Origin: Anaerolineae bacterium
GTDB lineage: Bacteria; Chloroflexota; Anaerolineae; Promineifilales; Promineifilaceae
DNA length: 64,000 nucleotides
Assembly: GCA_023954475.1 (NCBI GenBank)
Contig: JAMLHW010000003.1
Span: forward strand, 491,773-555,772
Direction of reading: 5' to 3'
Of the stretch, positions 20,509-32,345 are shown in pieces. The notes under the pieces were generated by a model, which worked only from the letters and a program-made list of their open reading frames with translations, searched no databases and had not been told where the DNA came from. Made by a program: the position numbers and the translations under genes. Every line of letters begins with the position of its first letter. The stretch's first letter is position 1.

Positions 20509-22228
20509 ATGCGTAAAGCACAGATTTTCATTTTGGTGGTTGTGGTTCTGATGGCTGGTGCGTTTTTTGTGCCGGCTTTGGCGGCAGAAGCTATGTCGGC
20601 ATGTCAAATCGTCAACGCGGCTTCGGCCGAAGTGTTTGACAACTTGCAGGTAGCAGTAGACGCTGCTAATCCGGGTGATCTATTGACAGTGACCGGCACA
20701 TGTGTCGGCACGACCATGATTGACAAAGACCTTGTACTTGAGGGCGACAGCGCGCCGGAAAGTGAACAGGCGACCCTCGACGGCAATGGTGCCGGTAGCG
20801 TCCTTTCCGTCGCTATTGATGTGAATGTTACTGTCACCGGACTTACGATCACCGGTGGTTATTCAGAATTTGGAGGGGGCATTTACAACGAAGGCGCAAT
20901 GGAGCTCAATGAAGTGACAGTCAGCGATAATGCGTCGTATTATGAAGGGTGGCTTGGCGGTGGGGGTGGTATCTACAATCTTGACACGATGACACTTAAG
21001 AACTCAGCGGTGACCAATAATACTGCTGTCAGCCAGGGAGGAGGCATCTACAATAAAAATGGCGGTAAGATGAACTTGAATAATTCAGTGGTCGGAGGAA
21101 ATCTCTCCACTCACATTAACTTTGGCAACGGTGGCGGTATCTACAACGATAACTATTACGCTGGCACCTGGATTCGGTTACAGAATTCTATCGTTGTGGG
21201 TAATCGTGCTGAAAGTCTAGGTGGCGGCATATCCACATACGGTTTTCTGATGTTGAGCAGATCGAAGGTTACAAATAATACGGCCGGACGTTCGGGTGGC
21301 GGTGTATTTACTGGAGCTGGCACTAACACAACAATACGGACGACGATGATCCGTTTCAATTCTGCCTCATTGAATGGTGGTGGCATCTACGCGCCGTTGG
21401 ACGGCTAGATCGGCAGATTCGGAAATCAGTGACAATCGAGCCGGGGAAGATGGTGGGGGCATCAGTGCTAGCAGTACAGATATCCGCAGCACCTTATTAC
21501 TCACCAGGACCACAATACGGAATAATGTTGCGCATGGTCGTGGTGGGGGTCTCTATGCCTATGATAGCGGTTATGGATTACTTGTTGTAGAAATGACCGA
21601 TTCGACAGTCAGCAGCAATAACAGTAGTGCCAGCGGAGGGGGCATTTTCAATTCCACGCGTGCTGGCGGTATGACGCTAAACAATTCGCTGGTTAACGAC
21701 AATGAAGCCGATCACCACGGCGGTGGTATTTATAATTTAGGTGACTTGACGTTGAACAATGCGACTGTCACCGGCAATTTGACTGGTGACGGTGGTGGTG
21801 GCATCTACAACGATCGTGGTGCAAGCAGTATGACGCTGAATGAATCGACAGTCAGCGACAACAGCGCCAACGATGGCGCCGGAATGTATAATAATGACGC
21901 AACCGGTTATGTGACATTGAACGATTCGACGATCGACGGCAATACGGCCAGCCGAAATGGTGGCGGCATCTTAAACGCCGGAACAGGCGATGTGATAGTA
22001 AACGATTCGATTGTCAGCGACAATACAGCCACCGACACGGGAGGTGGCGTTTACAATGGCTTTGAAGGCGCGATAAGTTTTGTGGGCTCAATGGTAAACA
22101 GCAATAGCGCCGCTTCTGCGGGCGGTGTTTATAACGACATTGGCGAGGTGACCTTTGATGCCACCTCAACCGTCAGCGGCAATTCAGAGCCGCAATGCGT
22201 CGGCGTGGTGTGCCCAATCGTGGAATAG
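20509..22228 (+). pseudogene. Beta-helix surface protein with one frameshift, tandem copy B
   Basis: Starts at ATG 20509 after GGAGG, with a signal peptide (ILVVVVLMAGAFFVPALAA). The conserved AEVFDNLQVAVDAANPGDLL region follows, then about 15 GGGIYN-type turns of a parallel beta-helix, each about 25-35 residues. The first frame stops at 21408 (GGGIYAPLDG-stop), while the second frame continues from about 21374 to 22228 (SADSEISDNRAGEDGGGI onward) in the +1 frame, so one indel near 21390-21410 separates them. The end matches copy A. Repaired, it would be about 570 residues. It may be a real mutation, phase variation or a sequencing error. Confidence 0.8.
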
Positions 22229-22851
22229 CACACAGCAATTGCCGCCTATGACCGTAGCTGTTTGCGGATGTCAGGGCACTTGGACTAGATTCATGTTGAG
22301 ATAAACATGCTGGCGCTGCACTACCTGAATGTTTGTTGCGAGGGCAACGAAGATAGGTTATGTACGTACCAATCAGTCGGAATTTCAGAAACCTGCAGCA
22401 ACAATGCGAGACAGGTAGGTTGCGTATTGTTGCTGCTTTTAACTTGCTGCGTATCGTTAGCGTTTCGATGTCAGGTGATTCGACATGGTAACAGTGGTTT
22501 TCTCACAATGCACCGTCCAATGCACCGTCCAATGCACCGTCATTTTGCGTTCGATGTGGATTGCGCAATACGCGCAAATATGCCTTGAAAATAACCCAGT
22601 TAAAGGTTATGATAACGGTGCAGTACCCAAATCACCGTAACGGGTACATACCATCAAGGTGATCCGCACTATCTAGATTTAAGTCAGAACCTTCCTGATA
22701 CAGGATAGGCCAAATACATATCGGCCGAATTCTGCTCGCCACATTGGTTCTTCCCCGATAGCGCGTATTGCATACCGTGCATATCATGATAGATACGCTG
22801 GGGAACGCCGTTAATATGCGTTTCCCAGCCTTGGACCTCAAGGGGCGCCAC
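22229..22851. other. Intergenic region with a 12-bp triplicate, no supported gene
   Basis: A 623-bp gap. The only clear structure is the tandem array AATGCACCGTCC repeated three times at 22507-22541. One TCGGCCGA lies at 22721. A 93-codon frame crosses the array but shows no protein features. Confidence 0.55.
22507..22541 (+). repeat. Short tandem repeat, 12 bp x 3
   Basis: AATGCACCGTCC is repeated twice exactly and a third time with the last base changed. Confidence 0.9.
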
Positions 22852-24762
22852 ATGTCAAATAGTGATACAAAAAAAATCTGTAATCGACGATGCTCTATTC
22901 CCGTTGCCCTATTTATTTTGGCAACCCTGTTTATTCTGGGACTTCCATCCCAAACAGTTTCGGCCGATCATCCCATTACCACCATAGCTACGGGTACAGA
23001 ACCTCGTGGCATGGCCGTCAACAAGACGACCAATCGACTTTATGTTGCCAACTATGTCAGTGATGATGTAACTGTTATCGACGGCAACACCAACTCGATC
23101 ATAACAACCATTGCAGTCAATCCGACACCCTATGCAATCGCGGCGAACACGACGACGAACCGAATCTATGTCACGCATACTGGTTCAAGTTCGGTAACCG
23201 TAATCGACGGTGCCAACAACACCATAATCGACACGATCAATGTCGGGGCGGTACCTGTTGCGGTAGCCGTCAACGAAAACACAAATACAGTATACACTGC
23301 CAATCGAGTCAGCAATGACGTGTCGGTTATCGATGGCACCATCAATATGGTCGTTGCAACCGTTCCCGTGGGCACAGCGCCTGCAGCTATCGGCGTTCAT
23401 GCAGATTCCAACAAGATCTATACGGCCAATTTCATTAGCGCCGATGTCACCATCATTGATGGCTTCACTAATACCGAACTCACCACCATAGCCGTTGGCG
23501 CGGGACCCACAGCCATCGCGGTTCACGACTCCGACAATCGCATCTATGTCGCCAATGCAAGTGATAATACCATTACAGCCATTAGCAGCGACTCCGACAC
23601 CATTGTCGGGAGTTCAATAGCGTGCAACGATCCGCGTGCGATTGAAATTGATCAGGTTACCAATCGCCTTTACGTTGCCTGTTTCAGATCTTATGTTGCC
23701 ATCTTGAAAGTTGATGCGCTTGGGATAGAAAAAAGTGGTACGGTCTTAGGCGGTGAAAGCGTTCGTGCTCTGGCCATCAATGAAAACCTAAACGCAGCAT
23801 ATGCATTGAACTCCAATAGCAATACTATCAATGTCATTGCCACAGATGAAGATATTCTGGTTGCAGCCTATGATGTCGGTTCCAAACCGGCGCTGGTAGG
23901 AGTTAACAGAGTTACCAATAAAACGTATGTTACGAATGGGAGGAGCGATGACGTTACTGTGATTGACAATGTGACAGGTAACACCGTGTCCACCATACCG
24001 GTTGGGGATCAGCCCAAGGGCGTAGGTGTGAATGAACTCACGAATCTGGTTTATGTCGCGAACTGGCGAGGGCGTTCAGTTTCAGTCATTGATGGGGCAA
24101 CTGATGCGTTGCTCACCACGATCCAGCTATCCGGTAGACCACGTGGCGTTGCTGTGAATGCGGCTACCAATCGCATCTACGTACCCTCCACAAGTACAAA
24201 CAGTATAACGGTGATTGACGGCACGACCAATATGGTGATTGACATGATAGCCACGGGTGACCAACCACACGAGGCAGTAGTGAACTCAGAGACGAATACG
24301 ATATATGTGGCCAATACGGGCAGTGATGATGTTACGGTAGTCGATGGCGACACACATGACGTGATCGCAACGGTTGCTGTTATGAGCGATCCGGTGGGCA
24401 TTGCACTCAATGCCGCTACAAATGTCATTTATATCGCGAATCGCGGCGGTAATAGTGTTTCAGTTCTCGATGGCAACACCAATACAGTGATGGACAGCTT
24501 TCCCGTGTTTCAGCCAAACGGCATTGCCATCAACCCGGTGACAAATCGCATTTACTTGAATCAGATAGGCACAACCTATATGTCTGTGTTTGACGGTACC
24601 ACCTATGAACGCATCAGCACGATTGAGGTAGGCAGATCATTGAAAGGCGTTGCAGTAGATGAGAATACCAATGATGTGTTTGTGGTTGTGGTAAATCGCA
24701 ACGAGTTGGTCCGCATTGATGGTGGCGACGGTGTCACTGGATCGGCATATTTAGCAGAATAA
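22852..24762 (+). CDS. Secreted YVTN-family beta-propeller protein
   Basis: A 636-residue protein with a basic N-terminus and signal peptide (VALFILATLFILGL, then QTVSA). After it come about 14 repeats of roughly 42 residues with the pattern P.GIAVN..TNRIYVAN...V.VIDG.TN, the YVTN repeat, which folds into a beta-propeller. Such proteins are extracellular and may bind partners or surfaces; no enzyme site is visible. ATG 22852 follows AGGGGCGCC. It contains only one TCGGCCGA, at its 5' end. Nothing obvious couples it to its neighbours. Confidence 0.85.
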   Translation: MSNSDTKKICNRRCSIPVALFILATLFILGLPSQTVSADHPITTIATGTEPRGMAVNKTTNRLYVANYVSDDVTVIDGNTNSIITTIAVNPTPYAIAANTTTNRIYVTHTGSSSVTVIDGANNTIIDTINVGAVPVAVAVNENTNTVYTANRVSNDVSVIDGTINMVVATVPVGTAPAAIGVHADSNKIYTANFISADVTIIDGFTNTELTTIAVGAGPTAIAVHDSDNRIYVANASDNTITAISSDSDTIVGSSIACNDPRAIEIDQVTNRLYVACFRSYVAILKVDALGIEKSGTVLGGESVRALAINENLNAAYALNSNSNTINVIATDEDILVAAYDVGSKPALVGVNRVTNKTYVTNGRSDDVTVIDNVTGNTVSTIPVGDQPKGVGVNELTNLVYVANWRGRSVSVIDGATDALLTTIQLSGRPRGVAVNAATNRIYVPSTSTNSITVIDGTTNMVIDMIATGDQPHEAVVNSETNTIYVANTGSDDVTVVDGDTHDVIATVAVMSDPVGIALNAATNVIYIANRGGNSVSVLDGNTNTVMDSFPVFQPNGIAINPVTNRIYLNQIGTTYMSVFDGTTYERISTIEVGRSLKGVAVDENTNDVFVVVVNRNELVRIDGGDGVTGSAYLAE

Positions 24763-24815
24763 AATCTGGAGCGGTTGCCGGTTTGTGGAGCTTATCGCGT
24801 GGTTCTTGTGACTTT

Positions 24816-25616
24816 TCAAGGCAAATCGGGTTCCAGCTCGGTCTCATCCGGATCGGTTTCGATTTGCATTTCTAAATTGGAGACGGATGTCGGTTGTGCA
24901 ACGACGGTGCGGCCACAGTAAGCGCGATAGCCGCATTGGGCACAGATGCTCAGGTCATCGGTGAGCGGCCAGACGGCGTTGGGCGCGACCATGTGGCGGT
25001 CGATGCGTTCGACGAGGGCGGTCAGCTCAGCCAGGTTGTGCTGATGCCAGTCAGCATGGTAGCGCAGCGTCACTGATTGCTCTGGCGCGTTGGCAAACCA
25101 GTAGGTGAGGGCAATCTGATCCGGCGCATAACTTCGGCCGAATGCCCCCGCCCCCTCGACCAACAGCGCCAGGTACAGCCGTGTTTGCCAATCTTCACGC
25201 AATTCGTACGCTTTGCGCGGGTGACGTTCGGTTTTCCAATCGTAAATATGGGCTGATTGGTCGCCAAGCACGAGGAGATCGTATCGGCCGAAAAGAAAAT
25301 GCCCCGCTATTGGCACGGTCAGACTCGCTTCGGGATACGTGTTGTCACCCGGCACAGCAGGCGGGTTGGCGTGAAACGTCGACCACCAGCGCTGGACATC
25401 GGCGTCAGCATCAACATCCGGCGCCACAGCCATTCCCAGAAAATACTGTTCCAGCAAGCGATGGAAAGCGGCCCCGCGTTCAAATGCCGTTGCCAGGCTA
25501 GGTGCGACGGGCGGACTGGGCCAGGCCAGGCGGGTAACAGCGCTCAACTGAAATTTGCGGCGGCACTGCGTGAACGCGTGCAACCGGTAGCGGCTCAGGA
25601 TGATCGATGCGCTCAA
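24816..25616 (-). CDS. PD-(D/E)XK nuclease superfamily protein, RecB/Cas4-like with Fe-S cysteines
   Basis: A 266-residue protein. The N-terminus SRYRLHAFTQCRRKFQL has the single early cysteine, and the core GRYDLLVL...IYDWKTER...WQTRLYLALL carries the D-(D/E)XK nuclease motif. The C-terminal CAQCGYRAYC supplies three more cysteines, the layout of the 4Fe-4S nucleases AddB and Cas4. No cas genes or CRISPR repeats are nearby, so a repair role is more likely. Upstream on the same strand are the lipid kinase and UvrD helicase. Confidence 0.85.
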   Translation of the reverse strand: MSASIILSRYRLHAFTQCRRKFQLSAVTRLAWPSPPVAPSLATAFERGAAFHRLLEQYFLGMAVAPDVDADADVQRWWSTFHANPPAVPGDNTYPEASLTVPIAGHFLFGRYDLLVLGDQSAHIYDWKTERHPRKAYELREDWQTRLYLALLVEGAGAFGRSYAPDQIALTYWFANAPEQSVTLRYHADWHQHNLAELTALVERIDRHMVAPNAVWPLTDDLSICAQCGYRAYCGRTVVAQPTSVSNLEMQIETDPDETELEPDLP

Positions 25617-25647
25617 ACGATATTCTCCACTTACAGTTTACAGTTAA

Positions 25648-25680
25648 AGAAACCGAGTTTCTCCGAGAAACTCGGTTTCT
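25648..25680. repeat. Hairpin repeat, family B copy
   Basis: A perfect 13-bp stem AGAAACCGAGTTT / AAACTCGGTTTCT around CTCCGAG. Related copies are at 33105-33140, 60284-60316 and 63585-63619. Lying just after the lipid kinase on the minus strand, it may also serve as its transcript end. Confidence 0.85.
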
Positions 25681-25692
25681 CAAGCCAACCTA

Positions 25693-27036
25693 TCAAGCAA
25701 CAGAGCCGGTACGGGCGACGCGCCACAAGCGGGCGATAGTCGTCCGGTCAAACATGCCCGGTGTCCGGCGTGCACCCGGCTCAACACCTTCAGGCAACAG
25801 CAGACGCAATCCACCCGGCACAATACGACATACCATCGGCGATGGCCAGACAAGCGCCTCACCGTCCACACCTGCTTCAATTGCGCCGCCCTCTGCTTCA
25901 ACGGTAAATGTTTCCGCTGTCCATTCCAGCCATCCGGGATGTTTTTGCGGACGACCAACGGTAGCCAGTGCCACAAAACTGTCCAGTTCGGTCTGTGACG
26001 TGACCGACAAGCCGGCAATGCCTAACTTGCCGGAGTCAACCGTGTAGCGCTTGCCCATGTCAAAAAGCTTGTCGGTTAGCGTGTAGGGATTGTTAGAAAT
26101 GAGCAGCATTTGCGCTGTGTCGTAGCGTTTGCCGTTCGGACCGTCAAAATGCAAGTCAAACGCCTGGCTTCGATCACTCATCATGCCCGCAATCGTGCCG
26201 AGTTTGTTGTCGCGGTACTCTGGTTTTTGCACGGCGGAGGCGTATAAACCCAGACTGATGTTGTTGACAAATACGCGTTCGCCGACAAGGGCATAATCGA
26301 CGCGCACTTCGTGACCCGTAAAACTGGCCAATGCCTTGGAGGGATCGGCGCGATCAAGGCCCATATCTCGGCCGAAATGATTGCGCGTTCCGGCAGGAAT
26401 GCAGACAAACGGCACATCATGTGCTGCGGCAATCCCGGCGACGAGACCCAAAGAGCCGTCACCACCGGCCATGCCGAGCGCGTCCGCTCCGTCGGCGATA
26501 GCATCGCGCGCGAGTTGAGCCAGATCGTCGCCGCGTTCGAGCATGATGGTTTTGATACCCATGGCTTTGGCTTTGGCTTCGATGTCGAATTGTTCGACTT
26601 TGCCGCCGCCGGACCAGCGATTCATGATCAACGCGGGGTTTTTCGGCCGATTGTCAATGTCAATCTCTCGGTCGAAAAAGCGAATATCTTCCGGCAGCGC
26701 GGCATCCGCCAGCAGCCAAAAGGCAATGACAAGCGCTATGACGATAACGATTTGCCAGGCAGTGACAGAGCTTGTAATCGACAACAGATAGAAGAGCAGT
26801 ACAGCCGCCAGTCCGGCCAGGATCAAATAGAGCCACTTTTTATGGCCTGGTGTAATCAGACCTCTGAAGCCGGTGATGGTTACGATTGGCAGCATGATCA
26901 CTGCAACGATCAATGAGGTTGCATTGCGTACGAGCAAGAGCATTGTCAGCACAATGGCGATAACCAGCACTGCCAGAGCTGCCAGAGCGACAAGTCGCCG
27001 TCTGGTTGTGGTGTGCGCTACATTGTCATTTGCCAT
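25693..27036 (-). CDS. Membrane-anchored diacylglycerol kinase family lipid kinase
   Basis: A 447-residue protein. Residues 14-110 contain about four hydrophobic segments. A DAGK catalytic domain follows with the nucleotide-binding loop GGDGSLG at 191-197 and CIPAGTRNHFGRDMG shortly after. The C-terminal beta-rich half (LSVTSQTELDSFVALATVG) fits the YegS/DgkB fold. It should phosphorylate a lipid such as diacylglycerol at the membrane; the substrate cannot be read from sequence. A family A hairpin repeat separates it from UvrD upstream. Confidence 0.87.
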   Translation of the reverse strand: MANDNVAHTTTRRRLVALAALAVLVIAIVLTMLLLVRNATSLIVAVIMLPIVTITGFRGLITPGHKKWLYLILAGLAAVLLFYLLSITSSVTAWQIVIVIALVIAFWLLADAALPEDIRFFDREIDIDNRPKNPALIMNRWSGGGKVEQFDIEAKAKAMGIKTIMLERGDDLAQLARDAIADGADALGMAGGDGSLGLVAGIAAAHDVPFVCIPAGTRNHFGRDMGLDRADPSKALASFTGHEVRVDYALVGERVFVNNISLGLYASAVQKPEYRDNKLGTIAGMMSDRSQAFDLHFDGPNGKRYDTAQMLLISNNPYTLTDKLFDMGKRYTVDSGKLGIAGLSVTSQTELDSFVALATVGRPQKHPGWLEWTAETFTVEAEGGAIEAGVDGEALVWPSPMVCRIVPGGLRLLLPEGVEPGARRTPGMFDRTTIARLWRVARTGSVA

Positions 27037-27056
27037 AATTGTTTCTCAAATCTGTA

Positions 27057-27155
27057 TAAATAAACTGTAATGGTAGTTTCAGAAGCCTAGCTTTTTCGTC
27101 TGGTGCTAACTCTACTTATAGCAAAAGCTAGGCTTCTTTTGTAACAGAGTAATAA
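27057..27155. repeat. MITE-like hairpin repeat, family A copy 2 (loop inverted)
   Basis: The ends match copy 1 (AATAAACTGTAA... and GTAACAGAGTAATAA) and the arms are AGAAGCCTAGCTTTTT / AAAAGCTAGGCTTCT. The loop reads CGTCTGGTGCTAACTCTACT then TATAGC, which is the reverse complement of the copy 1 loop. It sits between the lipid kinase and the helicase. Confidence 0.88.
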
Positions 27156-27196
27156 ATCAGCCAACTTTAGCATTGGCATGGGCAAAATTCAACCGA

Positions 27197-29410
27197 TTAC
27201 TGCGGTGAGTTGGCGAGCGTGCGCCAGAAGTCGGTATCGGCCGAATTGAGACCCTGCTCACGCAATGCACGCGGTGATTGCGTATCGAGCCAGGCGACAA
27301 CCGCCTGCGCCATTTGTACGCCGTCGGTACAATAATGCTGGAAATAGCGTTGCTGGGCATAGCGTTGCGTCAGTTGAGCCAAAAGTTGCGCGTCGCGACC
27401 TTGCAGCACTGGCAGACTGCCATTGGCGCGTGCCGTATCGACGATCGATTGCCATTGCTTAATTTCGTGTAGTAACTGCTTGGTGTCAATTTCACGCAAA
27501 AACTGGGACGCATCCTCATCGCGCAGGAGATGCAGCGACAATTTTTCACGCGTGCGCGTCACTGCAACATAGAACAAACGGCGCTCCTCTTCCAGATTAA
27601 ACGTGGTCATACCGGTAAACGGCAGCATACCTTGATTGACGTGGGGGACAAAGACGACCGGCCATTCCAGCCCTTTGGCCTGATGTATGGTTGACACCGT
27701 CAGGGCGTCGATTTTGCTGTCAGCTTGCAAATTGCGATGTTCGGCTAACTCGCGGATGTGTTGCATGAATTGCAGCAGCGTGCCTTTGCCCCGTGCGTAC
27801 AGTTGGAATGCAGCCACGCCCGCCGCGCGCCCGTCGCCAATTTGTTCGTTGCCGCTGCTGTCGCGCAAGTACATCTGGAATTGCAGCCGCCAATCAAGTT
27901 GTTGCAGCGTTATTTCGGCCGATTGCTCTAGTTGTTGTGCCAGCCAGCCCATATCGTCTGCCAGCATGTCGAGCGATTCCGCCACATACGGCGAGACGCG
28001 CTCGGCGTGCGTGCGCAGCGCATCGGTGAAGGGCATCTGCAACTGGACAACGGCGTAACGGATGCTGTCATGCAAGTCACGGCTGATATAGCGTTTCGGC
28101 CGATTGTGCGTGTCGCGCCATGCTTGTTCAAACGCCGACCGCTGGCGCGACGACAGCCGTTTTCCCAACCGCATCTGCTGCTCGATCCAGGCCAGTCGGC
28201 AGTACGCAATCAGCGTCACAATTTCAAAGCGCTCGTAAAATGGTTTGCTGACGCGGTAGGGGATGTCGTGTTCGATCAATTGTTGTTCGATGTGGGGTGT
28301 TTGCGCATTGAGGCGCACGAGTACGGCGATGTCGCGCCAGCGACGTCCTTGCGCGTATTCCGCCATGGCAGCAGCAACGATGTCACGCGCCATTTGCTCC
28401 ACATTGCTGTGGGGTGTAATGTGCAGATGACCGTCGAATCCTTTGGTCAAGTTGAGTTGTTTCGGCCGACGCTGCTGATTGTGGGCAATGACCCGATTAG
28501 CCAGCAAGAGTGGGCCGATTGGGCAGCGAAAGTTATCTGTAATCAGATATGTTGCTGCCTTGTACCGTTTGGGAAAATCGAGAATGAAGCGTGGATGGGC
28601 GCCGCGCCACTGGTAAATGGTCTGGTCATCATCGCCGATTGCCATGTAATTGCGCTGTGCGGCCAGCGTGTCGAGCAATTCTGACTGTACCAGATTGATG
28701 TCCTGAAATTCATCTACCAGTACACAATCGTAGCGTGTTTGCCACATCTCACGCATTTGTGGAAAGCGTTGCAGCAATTCCCAACCGGTGAGCAGCATGT
28801 CGTCAAAGGTGATCCAGCCCTGCGCCTGCCGCACTTCCTCGAATAGTTGGTAAAGCGGTAAATACCAGGCGAGCTTATCGCTGGGCGGCTCGGCCTGGCT
28901 TGCCAGTTTGCGTGCACTGCGTGGCAAGTGGGCGCTTTTCAAATCGGCGTAGGCGAGATTGCCTTTGCTGCGACCGACGTAATCGAGAAAATCTTGTCGG
29001 TCGAGTCCATTGAGTTCGCGTTTGTACGGTACGTCGCGCCGTCGTGCTTCGCCCAGCGCGATATTGAGCACGAGTTGGTCGAGTTTGCCGGTTTTGTGGC
29101 GGCTTTGGGGTGTGGTAAGCAGACCGTTTTCACGGGCGGCCATGACGATGTTGCGGCCGAGTGCGTGCAGTGTGCTGACTTGCACAGGGGCGCAGGCCGG
29201 CCACCGCGTGAGCGCCTGGCGCAAATCACGTTGGTTGTTTTTGCCGAATGAGGTTGCCAGGATGCGTTCGGCCGAAAAGATGCCTTCACTCACCAATCGG
29301 CCGATGCGATGCACCATGGCCGTTGTTTTGCCCGCACCGGCGACAGCAAAGACGAGGGCGGGCCCGGTGTCGTGATCGACGACAGCTTGTTGTTGGTCAG
29401 TGAGGCGCAC
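27197..29410 (-). CDS. UvrD/PcrA-like superfamily 1 DNA helicase
   Basis: A 737-residue 3'-5' helicase. Walker A is VAGAGKTTA near residue 20. Motif II is VLVDEFQDINLVQ, motif III GDDDQTIYQWRGA, motif V VSTIHQAKGLEWPVVF, and motif VI RRLFYVAVTRTREKLSL. The 1B/2B insertions are present and the length is family-typical. Such helicases act in repair or recombination. The nearby PD-(D/E)XK nuclease gene on the same strand could supply a nuclease partner, but that link is inferred from proximity only. Confidence 0.93.
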   Translation of the reverse strand: MRLTDQQQAVVDHDTGPALVFAVAGAGKTTAMVHRIGRLVSEGIFSAERILATSFGKNNQRDLRQALTRWPACAPVQVSTLHALGRNIVMAARENGLLTTPQSRHKTGKLDQLVLNIALGEARRRDVPYKRELNGLDRQDFLDYVGRSKGNLAYADLKSAHLPRSARKLASQAEPPSDKLAWYLPLYQLFEEVRQAQGWITFDDMLLTGWELLQRFPQMREMWQTRYDCVLVDEFQDINLVQSELLDTLAAQRNYMAIGDDDQTIYQWRGAHPRFILDFPKRYKAATYLITDNFRCPIGPLLLANRVIAHNQQRRPKQLNLTKGFDGHLHITPHSNVEQMARDIVAAAMAEYAQGRRWRDIAVLVRLNAQTPHIEQQLIEHDIPYRVSKPFYERFEIVTLIAYCRLAWIEQQMRLGKRLSSRQRSAFEQAWRDTHNRPKRYISRDLHDSIRYAVVQLQMPFTDALRTHAERVSPYVAESLDMLADDMGWLAQQLEQSAEITLQQLDWRLQFQMYLRDSSGNEQIGDGRAAGVAAFQLYARGKGTLLQFMQHIRELAEHRNLQADSKIDALTVSTIHQAKGLEWPVVFVPHVNQGMLPFTGMTTFNLEEERRLFYVAVTRTREKLSLHLLRDEDASQFLREIDTKQLLHEIKQWQSIVDTARANGSLPVLQGRDAQLLAQLTQRYAQQRYFQHYCTDGVQMAQAVVAWLDTQSPRALREQGLNSADTDFWRTLANSPQ

Positions 29411-29493
29411 GGGGATTAACGGATAAACCTGATGCTGAAACCGGGTAGAAACAGGTTCATTTGCCGCAACGCTGTTTCCACCCGGCGCAGAAC

Positions 29494-31475
<1,982 letters not shown>

Positions 31476-32243
31476 ATGAGAACTATTCTGGTAGGTATTT
31501 TGGTTGTCTTAATTATCGGTTTACTCGGTGTGGCCGTTGTGCTGGGCTACAATGTGTTTACAGATCAGTCAGCGAGTTCAGATTCGGCCGAATCATCTGC
31601 AACCGTTGCTGCTACACAACCCGACGAGATTGCACCGACGGCCGAAACGCTTCCGCAGCCGCCGCTGGTTCTATTCCCGACCGACACACCTGAACCAGCG
31701 ACGAACACGCCGGAGCCGACTCCAACACCCTTGCCGACCGATACACCAACTGTGCCGACTGACACACCGGTTCCACCGACAAATACACCGGCACCGGTAG
31801 TTGTACCGCCAACCAATACACCGGTACCGGTACCGCCGACAAATACGCCGGTACCACCGGCGCCCCCACCGACCAGCGCCAATGGAATCAGCGCAACCTT
31901 TTGGAATCTTCAGGATCGTTCCCAATTTACACCGGGTGGCTTGATCTGGTTTGAATGGACAATCGTCAATTCAAGCGGTAATCCGGTGCCGTATGGTTGT
32001 ATCGGTGCCATGCCGCAGAAGGACGGTGCTGATCGGCCGGATTGGTTCAAGACGAGTTGGGGCGGCAGTCCCGGAGACGCTGTGCCACCACAAGGGTTCA
32101 GCGCCGATGACAATATCGTACTCAACGAAACCGGCAATTACACATTGCGGCTGGCGATATCGTTTGATGATTACAGTGTATGCAGCAACGGAGGCGGCAC
32201 ATACCATACGCTTTCCAACGCGATTCCATTTACCATACGGTAA
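31476..32243 (+). CDS. Membrane-anchored or secreted protein with PTNTP linker and Ig-like domain
   Basis: A 255-residue protein. The N-terminal hydrophobic helix ILVVLIIGLLGVAVVLGYNV acts as signal or anchor. Residues about 55-135 are a low-complexity linker of PTNTP, PTDTP and PVPP units, and residues about 140-255 form a compact beta domain (ISATFWNLQDRSQF, ETGNYTLRLAISFDDYSVCS). The linker style is common in exported Chloroflexota proteins. ATG 31476 has GGAAGGAA upstream. A strong terminator follows. Function unknown. Confidence 0.75.
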   Translation: MRTILVGILVVLIIGLLGVAVVLGYNVFTDQSASSDSAESSATVAATQPDEIAPTAETLPQPPLVLFPTDTPEPATNTPEPTPTPLPTDTPTVPTDTPVPPTNTPAPVVVPPTNTPVPVPPTNTPVPPAPPPTSANGISATFWNLQDRSQFTPGGLIWFEWTIVNSSGNPVPYGCIGAMPQKDGADRPDWFKTSWGGSPGDAVPPQGFSADDNIVLNETGNYTLRLAISFDDYSVCSNGGGTYHTLSNAIPFTIR

Positions 32244-32264
32244 TGGTTGACCGGACTTGAAACT

Positions 32265-32305
32265 AAAGCGGACGCCCTCATTCAAACAGGGCGTCCGCTT
32301 TTTTA
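32265..32305 (+). terminator. Rho-independent terminator
   Basis: Stem AAAGCGGACGCCCT / AGGGCGTCCGCTTT with a short loop, followed by a T-run. The A-run on the other side lets it also stop transcription of the convergent membrane-protein gene. Confidence 0.92.
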
Positions 32306-32345
32306 TTGTCTGGATGGCACCATTGGCGCCCCATTGCCGTTTGCT

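Noticed and set aside
19500..22200. Repeated GGTGG(C/T)GG(C/T)AT(C/T)TACAA units as a possible CRISPR array
   Set aside because: The units vary in spacing and sequence and translate as GGGIYN turns of a beta-helix protein. They are coding repeats.
21374..22228. An independent gene starting at 21374
   Set aside because: It has no signal peptide or ribosome binding site and continues the beta-helix of the preceding frame after a frameshift.
22307..22588. 93-codon plus-strand open frame
   Set aside because: It crosses a 12-bp tandem repeat, has no family signs and no ribosome binding site.
24816..25616. Cas4 assignment for the Fe-S PD-(D/E)XK protein
   Set aside because: No CRISPR repeats or other cas genes exist in the window, and RecB/AddB-like nucleases share the same motif layout.
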